Positions 6,521 through 11,135 of a stretch of DNA of 11,135 bases are shown here, piece by piece (the first letter of the stretch is position 1; each line of letters starts with the position of its first letter). Origin of the DNA: Tardiphaga sp. (lineage in GTDB: Bacteria; Pseudomonadota; Alphaproteobacteria; Rhizobiales; Xanthobacteraceae). Position numbers and translations under genes: made by a program. Under the pieces are notes generated by a model. That model was not told where the DNA came from and did not search any database. It was given only the letters and a program-made list of their open reading frames with translations. Location: contig JACMOT010000028.1 of NCBI GenBank assembly GCA_014377915.1, positions 1 to 11,135 of the forward strand, in the 5' to 3' direction.

Positions 6521-6910
6521 TTACTTCTTGGACTTCTTGGCAACCTTCTTGGCCTTCTTCGGAGCGGCCTTCTTGGCCTTCTTCGGAGCAGCCTTCTTCA
6601 CGGTCTTCTTGACGGTCTTCTTCGCGGCTTTGACGGCCTTCGCTGCCTTCGGAGCCTTCTTCGCGGTCTTCTTCACTGCTTTTGCCACTGTCTTTTTCGC
6701 TTTCTTGGTTTTCTTCGCCGAAGGTTTCTTGGCTGAAGATTTCGGGGTGGATTTCTTCACGGCTTTCTTGGCCGCGGGCTTCTTCGCCGCTTTCTTGGTG
6801 GTGGCCTTACGGACTTTTTTCACCAAGGAAGTGGCGGGTTCTTTTGTCGCATCGGGAGCGCTGGTGAGAACGTCTGTCATCTGCTCCAAAATCGGAGTGT
6901 CGTCGTTCAT
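6521..6910 (-). CDS. Histone H1-like Lys/Ala-rich DNA-binding protein
   Basis: A 129-residue protein with a mildly acidic head (residues 1-29, MNDDTPILEQMTDVLTSAPD...) and a tail (30-129) composed almost only of Lys, Ala, Pro, Val, Thr and Ser in KKA, AAKK and PKKAKK units. It has no Cys, Trp, Tyr or Phe. This is the composition of eukaryotic H1 tails and of bacterial H1-like proteins (chlamydial Hc1/Hc2, Pseudomonas AlgP), which coat or compact DNA without sequence specificity. ATG 6910 is preferred to the in-frame TTG at 6922 because GGGGGA (6915-6920) is then a ribosome-binding site 4-5 nt upstream. It lies 75 bp downstream of the photolyase on the same strand. A TTGACT box overlapping the photolyase stop (6984-6989) might be its -35, but no good -10 follows. 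Confidence 0.88.
   Translation of the reverse strand: MNDDTPILEQMTDVLTSAPDATKEPATSLVKKVRKATTKKAAKKPAAKKAVKKSTPKSSAKKPSAKKTKKAKKTVAKAVKKTAKKAPKAAKAVKAAKKTVKKTVKKAAPKKAKKAAPKKAKKVAKKSKK
6551..6598 (-). repeat. Tandem 24-bp repeat inside the histone-like gene
   Basis: Two head-to-tail 24-bp units (6551-6574 and 6575-6598) differ at a single base and encode the repeated octapeptide KKAAPKKA/KKAKKAAP in the C-terminal tail. Near-identical DNA units mean the copy number could change by slippage or recombination, so tail length may vary between strains. Confidence 0.8.
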
Positions 6911-6985
6911 CTTATCCCCCAAAGGTTATCGATTCTCTGACGATAGTCCGATTCGGTTCTCAGATGAAGTGTGAGTGACATGTAG

Positions 6986-8443
6986 TCAACCGTTTCGTGT
7001 GGTCGCGTAGGCTTTCAAGGCACGTTCTCGACCGAGTTTGTGCTCGATGATCGGTGCCGGATAGTTCGTGCCGAGCGTGACGCCCGCGCGCTTAAGCTCT
7101 AGCGGGCTAGCGATCCACGGCTGATGGATCAACTTCGACGGCATGTCTTTCAGCTCGGGCACCCAGCGTCGAACATAGATTCCGTCGGGGTCAAACTTTT
7201 CTCCCTGAAGGATCGGATTGAAGACGCGGAAGTAGGGGGCTGCGTCGGCACCGGAGCCTGCGACCCATTGCCAGTTGGCCGGATTGCTACCCGCATCGGC
7301 ATCGACGAGCGTATCCCAGAACCATTTTTCGCCTTCGCGCCAGTCGATCAACAGGTGCTTCACCAGGAACGAAGCCACCACCATGCGAACCCGATTGTGC
7401 ATCACACCGCTGTGCCAGAGCTCCCGCATGCCGGCATCGACGATCGGATAACCAGTCTGGCCAAGCTGCCAGGCGCGTAGTGCCGCGCGATCGGTCCGCC
7501 ATGGAAATGCGTCGAAGGAGGGTTGAAGATTGCGCTCGGCGAGGTCGGGCACGTCGAACAACAGGTGTCGGCTGAATTCGCGCCAGCCCACTTCGCTGAG
7601 GAATTTGTTGATGTCGGTGGCGTGCTGGGGATGTTCGGCGGCGGCGAAGCGCGCCGCGTACCAGACTTGCCGCGGGCTGATCTCGCCAAATCTGACATGC
7701 GGTGACAGCCGCGACGTGCCTTCGCGGTCGGGGCGGTCGCGGTTGGTGGCGTAGCCGACGATGGCCGCCTTCAACAGTTGGCGCAGCTGCTGCTGCGCCT
7801 TGGCTTCGCCCGGCGTCCAGCTCTCGCGCAGCCCGCCAGCCCAATCCGGCCGGGTTGGCTCGAGCTTCCAGTCAGACAAATTGTCACTGGCAATTTCGGG
7901 AGCGGGCACCAGCTTCTTCGGCGTGGGCAGCGGCTTGGCTGGATCGCCCATCGCCAGGATGCGCTTCCAGAACGGCGTGAACACCCGAAGCCCGCGCCCT
8001 TCCTTGGTGCGGATCGCGGCGGGCGGCACCAGCAGGTCGCCGTGGTAAGGGTGGGCGCCGACATTAAGATCGGCCAGCGCGGCGGTGACCTGATCGGTCA
8101 CCATAAGCTCTGGCGCCTGCGCGATTTCATTCCAGGAGACATGCGCGGCATCGACCTCTCGCGCCAGCGCGGCGATGACATCGGCCGCGGCGCCGCGCCG
8201 CAGCACCAGCGTTCCGCCGATCGCCTGCAGGCTGGCCTGCAAGGCGCGTAGCGACTGCGCCAGCCACCAGCGCGTTGCTCCTCCCATCGTCCGCTTCAGG
8301 GCGGCACTCTTTTCATCGAGGATGTAGAGGCAGATCACCGGCGCCCCGCTGGTCGCGGCGGCGTGCAGGGCAGGGTGATCTGACAGGCGAAGATCGTCGC
8401 GAAACCAGACGATGTGGGGATGTGAGTCGGTCATCTCCGACAT
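6986..8443 (-). CDS. phrB: Deoxyribodipyrimidine (CPD) photolyase, class I
   Basis: FAD enzyme that uses blue/near-UV light to split cyclobutane pyrimidine dimers. The 485-residue protein has the N-terminal antenna-binding Rossmann domain (about 10-140, opening HIVWFRDDLRLSDHPAL) and the C-terminal helical FAD domain (about 225-480). FAD-binding motifs are TSRLSPHVRFGEISP (243-257), then TGYPIVDAGMREL, MHNRVRM and DWREGEKWFW. By alignment with E. coli PhrB from memory, the electron-transfer Trp triad is intact: W315 (FPW), W368 (DWREG) and W391 (WQW). The flavin-contacting Asn is also kept (N387), as in photolyases rather than plant or insect cryptochromes. The start at 8443 lacks a clear ribosome-binding site; MTDSHPH, three codons in, is the alternative. 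It is divergent from the DUF2177 gene and upstream of the histone-like gene. Confidence 0.96.
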   Translation of the reverse strand: MSEMTDSHPHIVWFRDDLRLSDHPALHAAATSGAPVICLYILDEKSAALKRTMGGATRWWLAQSLRALQASLQAIGGTLVLRRGAAADVIAALAREVDAAHVSWNEIAQAPELMVTDQVTAALADLNVGAHPYHGDLLVPPAAIRTKEGRGLRVFTPFWKRILAMGDPAKPLPTPKKLVPAPEIASDNLSDWKLEPTRPDWAGGLRESWTPGEAKAQQQLRQLLKAAIVGYATNRDRPDREGTSRLSPHVRFGEISPRQVWYAARFAAAEHPQHATDINKFLSEVGWREFSRHLLFDVPDLAERNLQPSFDAFPWRTDRAALRAWQLGQTGYPIVDAGMRELWHSGVMHNRVRMVVASFLVKHLLIDWREGEKWFWDTLVDADAGSNPANWQWVAGSGADAAPYFRVFNPILQGEKFDPDGIYVRRWVPELKDMPSKLIHQPWIASPLELKRAGVTLGTNYPAPIIEHKLGRERALKAYATTRNG

Positions 8444-8465
8444 TTACCATGCGGTTCGCCAATTT

Positions 8466-8492
8466 GATCCGGTCTCAAATACCCGGGGGATC
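8466..8492. promoter_or_regulatory. Inverted repeat between photolyase and DUF2177 gene
   Basis: GATCC (8466-8470) and GGATC (8488-8492) form an inverted repeat around a 17-nt centre containing CCCGGG. It is centred about 36 bp upstream of the photolyase start and 82 bp upstream of the DUF2177 start, within the only control region of both genes. A shared operator is possible. No known light or ECF sigma box was identified. Confidence 0.22.
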
Positions 8493-8530
8493 TTGCAACC
8501 TTGTCGGCGCTGGCGCGTATTTTATCGGAG

Positions 8531-8536
8531 TATAGT
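8531..8536 (+). promoter_or_regulatory. Candidate -10 box for the DUF2177 gene
   Basis: TATAGT matches the housekeeping -10 consensus at five of six positions and sits 24 bp before the GTG start, giving a short leader that still contains the ribosome-binding site. The -35 position has no good match. Confidence 0.25.
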
Positions 8537-8560
8537 GCCTGGGACAGGCTGGAGGTCGAC

Positions 8561-8962
8561 GTGAAACGATACGCAATTCTCTATGTGGCGACGTTCGTGG
8601 TGATGCTGCCACTGGACCTGCTGTTTCTCGGGACCATCGCCAAGGGCTTCTTCAACGCCCAGGTCGGCGACATGCTGGGCGAGGTGCGCCTCGCTCCGGC
8701 GATCCTGTTCTACTTCCTCTACATTGTCGGCATCCTGGTGTTCGTCAACAGCGCGCCGGACGCGACCTGGCGGTCGACCCTGCTCTACGGCGCGCTGTTT
8801 GGCTTCTTCTGCTATGCGACCTTCGAACTGACCTCGCTGTCGCTGTTGAAGCACTGGACGTGGCCGGTGGTGCTGGTCGACATTTCCTGGGGCACAGTCG
8901 TGACGGCGGTGGCAGCCACGCTGGGCCTGCTGCTCGCCAACTGGGTGGAACCCAAGCTGTAA
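8561..8962 (+). CDS. DUF2177 family inner-membrane protein
   Basis: A 133-residue protein with four predicted membrane segments (about residues 4-26, 45-63, 73-90 and 108-127). It carries the signature I associate with DUF2177: LPLDLLFLGTIAKGFF (16-31), then YGALFGFFCYATFELTSLSL (76-95) and VDISWGTVVTA (106-116). Its function is unknown. The GTG at 8561 is chosen because GGAGG (8551-8555) lies 5 nt upstream and the family N-terminus begins there; the longer in-frame start at 8501 adds a non-family leader. It is divergent from the photolyase with a 117-bp gap. In other proteobacteria small membrane DUF proteins occur near photolyases, so a link to light or oxidative stress is conceivable but only inferred. 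It converges on the SDR gene. Confidence 0.87.
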   Translation: MKRYAILYVATFVVMLPLDLLFLGTIAKGFFNAQVGDMLGEVRLAPAILFYFLYIVGILVFVNSAPDATWRSTLLYGALFGFFCYATFELTSLSLLKHWTWPVVLVDISWGTVVTAVAATLGLLLANWVEPKL

Positions 8963-8970
8963 GGTAGGGA

Positions 8971-8994
8971 GCCGGCGGGCCATTGTCCGCCGGC
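8971..8994. terminator. Hairpin between convergent DUF2177 and SDR genes
   Basis: A perfect 8-bp stem, GCCGGCGG (8971-8978) with CCGCCGGC (8987-8994), around an 8-nt loop fills the 42-bp gap between two convergent stop codons. There is no T run on either side, so it would act, if at all, as a T-less or Rho-assisted bidirectional terminator or an RNA 3'-end stabiliser. Confidence 0.45.
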
Positions 8995-9004
8995 ACGCCG
9001 CCGT

Positions 9005-9760
9005 CTAGAGGCCTTGTCCTCCCGACACCTCGATCCGCTGCGCGTTGACCCAGCGGTTGTCCGGCGACAACAGGCTGGCGATCATCGGCCCGATGTCATC
9101 GGGCAGCCCGACGCGGCCGAGCGCAGTCATGCCGGCGAACAGCCTGTTGACATCCGGATTGTCGCGCACGCCGCCGCCGCCGAAGTCGGTTTCGATGGCG
9201 CCCGGTGCTACCGTATTGACGGCAATGCCGCGGGGGCCCAGCTCCTTGGCCATGTACCGGGTGAGAACTTCGACCGCGCCCTTTACCGCGGCGTAGGCCG
9301 CGTAGCCGGGGAACGACATTCGCGTCAGGCCGGAAGACAGGTTGACGATGCGACCGCCATCCGCGATCAGCGGCAGCAGTGCCTGGGTCAGGAAGTAGAC
9401 GCCTTTGAAATGCACGTCGACCAGCCGATCGAACTGCGCCACGGTGGTCTGCTCGATCAACGCATGGTCGCCGTGGCCGGCATTGTTGACGAGATGATCG
9501 AACGTGTCGCGCTGCCAGTGGATGCGCAACGCGGCGCGCAGGCGGGCGGCGAAATCAGTGAAGCCGGCGATGTCGCCGGTGTCCAGCGGGAAGGCGATCG
9601 CGGTGCGGCCCATCGCGGTGATCTCGGCGACCACCGCCTGCGCACCTTCCTCCCGGCTCTGATAGGTCAAGATGACGTCGCCGCCGTGGCGGGCAATGCA
9701 GAGGGCGGTATTGCGGCCGAGTCCGCGGCTGGCGCCGGTGACGATGGTGATGCTGGTCAT
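9005..9760 (-). CDS. Short-chain dehydrogenase/reductase (SDR) family oxidoreductase
   Basis: A 251-residue classical SDR. The cofactor loop is TGASRGLG (8-15), followed by LDTGD (59-63) and NNAG (92-95). The catalytic residues are Ser in LSSG (S142/S143), Y156 and K160 in YAAVK, and the family end VSGGQGL closes the protein. Arg-12 in the glycine loop and Ser/Arg after strand 2 (YQSREEG) suggest NADP(H) preference. The substrate cannot be told from sequence; 3-ketoacyl or sugar/alcohol reductases are all possible. The start is firm: AGGAG (complement of 9768-9772) lies 7 nt upstream. The gene is divergent from an AraC-family regulator across 132 bp, the usual layout in which the regulator controls the neighbouring oxidoreductase. 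Confidence 0.93.
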   Translation of the reverse strand: MTSITIVTGASRGLGRNTALCIARHGGDVILTYQSREEGAQAVVAEITAMGRTAIAFPLDTGDIAGFTDFAARLRAALRIHWQRDTFDHLVNNAGHGDHALIEQTTVAQFDRLVDVHFKGVYFLTQALLPLIADGGRIVNLSSGLTRMSFPGYAAYAAVKGAVEVLTRYMAKELGPRGIAVNTVAPGAIETDFGGGGVRDNPDVNRLFAGMTALGRVGLPDDIGPMIASLLSPDNRWVNAQRIEVSGGQGL

Positions 9761-9892
9761 GCTTCAACTCCTGTTGCGATGACCGGCTGGATAGCGGTCG
9801 GGTCTCCGAACGTCGTTGTCGAAACCTCGGCATTGCTTGCCTATTCCTCCAGTACAGGTGCGCGACATCAGGCGATCGGTTAGAATCGCGCC
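9761..9892. promoter_or_regulatory. Shared control region of SDR and AraC-family regulator
   Basis: This 132-bp divergent region contains two inverted repeats. GACCG-N9-CGGTC (9781-9799) lies about 20 bp before the SDR start. GCGAT-N8-ATCGC (9872-9889) lies just before the regulator start. Each is a reasonable candidate operator, one near each gene. AraC proteins more often bind direct repeats, so these could be sites for another factor or chance. The SDR ribosome-binding site is at 9768-9772; I saw no clear -35/-10 pair. Confidence 0.4.
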
Positions 9893-10786
9893 ATGACCGA
9901 AACTTTGCTCAATGTCGCCAGCCGCTATGCCGAGGCCTTTGCCGATCCGGCCGGGTTTGCCCGGAGCCCCATGGGTGGCCTGATGATCGTCCGTTCGACC
10001 GCGCCAAGCGGCCTGGTCCACGCGATCTCGAAGCCTATGGCCTGCCTCGTCTTGCAAGGCAGCAAGCAGGTCGCGATGGGGTCCGATCTCTTTGCGTTCG
10101 GCGCCGGCGACTCGCTGCTGATCACCGCGGATGTGCCGATCGTCAGTCAGATCACGCGCGCCAGCACCGATGCGCCCTATCTTTCCCTGGTTGTCGAACT
10201 GGATCTGGCGGTGATCGCCGAACTGACGTTGCAGATGGCGGCGCTGACCGTGGCGGAAGGTGCGGCGGTGCTGATCGAACCGACCGACGGCGAGGTTGCC
10301 GACGCGGCGCTGCGGCTGATGCATTTGCTGGAGCGGCCGGCGGCGGTGCCTGTGCTGGGCCCGCAGATGCTGCGCGAGATGCACTACTGGCTGCTGGCCG
10401 GCCGGCACGGCCCTGCCATTCGCCGGCTCGGTTGGCAGGACAGCCACGCCCAGCGGATCGCGGGGGCCGTCGCCGTGCTGCGTGCCGAGTTCGCGCGGCC
10501 GCTGCCGGTCGAGCGTCTGGCGGCGATAGCCGGAATGAGTCCGTCGTCGTTCCACCAGTATTTTCGTGCCGTGACGTCGCTGTCGCCGCTGCAATTCCAG
10601 AAGCAGTTGCGGCTCATCGAGGCACGGCGGTTGATGGCTGCGGAGGGATTGTCGGCGAGCAGCGCAGCGTTCGCTGTCGGCTATGAGAGCGTGCCGCAGT
10701 TCACCCGCGAGTACGGACGGATGTTTGGTCTGCCACCGGCAAAGGACACGGAAGCAACAAGGGGAAGGGCTGTAGCGGCGGCGTGA
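9893..10786 (+). CDS. AraC family transcriptional regulator (AraC_N type)
   Basis: A 297-residue DNA-binding regulator. The N-terminal part (about 1-185) is of the AraC_N type (PF06719-like), with PMACLVLQGSKQV (48-60) and FGAGDSLLITADVP (69-82) typical of the cupin-like sensor region of this subfamily. The C-terminal part (about 186-282) holds two helix-turn-helix motifs, LPVERLAAIAGMSPSSFHQY (204-223) and SASSAAFAVGYESVPQFTRE (254-273), ending in the family FGLPP. This subfamily often sits divergent to, and activates, SDR or aldo-keto reductase genes in response to reactive small molecules, as in YqhC/YqhD. Here the divergent SDR at 9005-9760 is the obvious target. The ribosome-binding site is weak. 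The ATG at 9893 fits the family start. Confidence 0.93.
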   Translation: MTETLLNVASRYAEAFADPAGFARSPMGGLMIVRSTAPSGLVHAISKPMACLVLQGSKQVAMGSDLFAFGAGDSLLITADVPIVSQITRASTDAPYLSLVVELDLAVIAELTLQMAALTVAEGAAVLIEPTDGEVADAALRLMHLLERPAAVPVLGPQMLREMHYWLLAGRHGPAIRRLGWQDSHAQRIAGAVAVLRAEFARPLPVERLAAIAGMSPSSFHQYFRAVTSLSPLQFQKQLRLIEARRLMAAEGLSASSAAFAVGYESVPQFTREYGRMFGLPPAKDTEATRGRAVAAA

Positions 10787-10806
10787 ATCGCCCGATACCG
10801 TCAATT

Positions 10807-10866
10807 GACAAGGGCAGGGGCGCCCCGCAGTTGCGGAGCGCCAATCTTGCCTGGGTCACCCTTGTC
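10807..10866. terminator. Long imperfect inverted repeat between convergent AraC-family and peroxiredoxin genes
   Basis: Outer arms GACAAGGG (10807-10814) and CCCTTGTC (10859-10866) are perfectly complementary, with the last base inside the peroxiredoxin stop codon. CAGG (10815-10818) and CCTG (10850-10853) extend them. The centre is a hairpin, GGCGC-C-CCGC (10819-10828) with GCGG-A-GCGCC (10833-10842), with one mismatch. The symmetric position between convergent genes suggests a bidirectional terminator, although no T run follows. Confidence 0.5.
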
Positions 10867-11135
10867 TAGCGCGGCTGCGGCACAATGCGGATGTAGGGCT
10901 TCGGCTCTTTCCATCCGTCGGGATAGATGGTCTTGGCCTCTTCGTTAGTCACCGAGCCGGCGATGATGACATCCTCGCCCTGCTGCCAGTCCGCCGGGGT
11001 TGCGACGCGATGCTTCGCAGTCATCTGCAGCGAGTCGATCACGCGCAGGATTTCCTGAAAATTGCGGCCGGTGGTCATCGGGTAGACCAGCACCAGCTTG
11101 ATTTTCTTGTCCGGGCCGATCACGAACACGTTGCG
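10866..11135 (-). CDS. 1-Cys peroxiredoxin (PRDX6-like), C-terminal part, cut by window edge
   Basis: The last 89 residues of a thiol peroxidase that reduces hydrogen peroxide and organic hydroperoxides. The fragment begins RNVFVIGPDKKIKLVLVYPM (the strand and loop after the thioredoxin-like core) and continues with TTGRNFQEILRVID. It then has the C-terminal dimerisation domain (ATPADWQQGEDVII, then PKPYIRIVPQPR at the end) that distinguishes Prx6-type 1-Cys enzymes from 2-Cys AhpC. The segment lacks any cysteine, consistent with the absence of a C-terminal resolving Cys. The peroxidatic Cys lies in the missing N-terminal half beyond the right edge. It converges on the AraC-family gene, with an inverted repeat overlapping its stop codon. 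Confidence 0.93.
   Translation of the reverse strand, partial: RNVFVIGPDKKIKLVLVYPMTTGRNFQEILRVIDSLQMTAKHRVATPADWQQGEDVIIAGSVTNEEAKTIYPDGWKEPKPYIRIVPQPR

Noticed and set aside
6480..6974. Phe/Ala/Leu-rich 164-residue frame that looks like a membrane protein
   Set aside because: It is the exact complement of the Lys/Ala codons of the histone-like gene (AAG/GCC become CTT/GGC, giving Phe, Leu, Ala). The apparent hydrophobicity is an artefact.
6951..6989. TTGACT with a downstream hexamer as promoter of the histone-like gene
   Set aside because: The -35-like box is good, but the hexamer 17 nt downstream (CATCTG) is a poor -10, so I did not list it as a separate feature.
9764..10804. Minus-strand 346-codon open frame
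   Set aside because: It is antisense to the AraC-family gene, rich in Arg/Gln/His, with no family motif.
1..11135. CRISPR array, toxin-antitoxin pair, defence cassette or biosynthetic gene cluster
   Set aside because: No regularly spaced repeats and no matching gene families were seen; the lone PhzF-family gene has no phenazine neighbours.

Overview
The window reads as ordinary chromosome of a high-GC alphaproteobacterium, most likely of the Bradyrhizobium/Rhodopseudomonas group (Nitrobacteraceae). This is inferred from the GC-rich coding bias, the Lys/Ala-rich histone H1-like protein, the style of the class III alcohol dehydrogenase, 1-Cys peroxiredoxin and threonine ammonia-lyase, and a GC-rich palindromic intergenic element. 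No database search could be run.

Layout. (1) Positions 1-241 on the minus strand carry the first 80 codons of a tyrosine-recombinase-type integrase cut by the left edge. It is followed by an AT-rich spacer and an intact tRNA-Arg(UCG) gene (352-428, minus). This is the usual arrangement of an integrative element inserted at the 3' end of a tRNA gene, so the element should extend leftwards beyond the window. (2) On the core side is a small secreted Ser/Gly-rich protein (565-849) with its own strong terminator. Next comes biosynthetic threonine ammonia-lyase ilvA (1029-2546), the first step of isoleucine synthesis, then a small exported COG3904-like protein (2746-3192). (3) Two minus-strand enzymes follow: a PhzF-family isomerase (3209-4114) and the glutathione-dependent formaldehyde dehydrogenase frmA (4285-5412). 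A palindromic repeat-like element lies between them. (4) An EamA/DMT exporter (5511-6386) is divergent from frmA and convergent with a histone H1-like gene (6521-6910, minus); the two converge on a strong terminator hairpin. (5) A class I CPD photolyase (6986-8443, minus) lies directly upstream of the histone-like gene on the same strand, and is divergent from a DUF2177 membrane protein (8561-8962). (6) An SDR oxidoreductase (9005-9760, minus) is divergent from an AraC-family regulator (9893-10786), a typical regulator/target pair. (7) The right edge holds the C-terminal part of a PRDX6-like 1-Cys peroxiredoxin (10866-11135, minus).

How the genes fit together. Several are stress or detoxification functions: formaldehyde oxidation, light-driven DNA repair, peroxide reduction, nucleoid packaging. 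They are separate short transcription units rather than one operon. The best-supported partnerships are integrase plus tRNA att site, AraC plus SDR, and possibly photolyase with the histone-like gene and DUF2177.

I see no CRISPR array, toxin-antitoxin pair, defence system or biosynthetic cluster. The most unusual content is the genomic-island boundary at the left and several intergenic inverted repeats.
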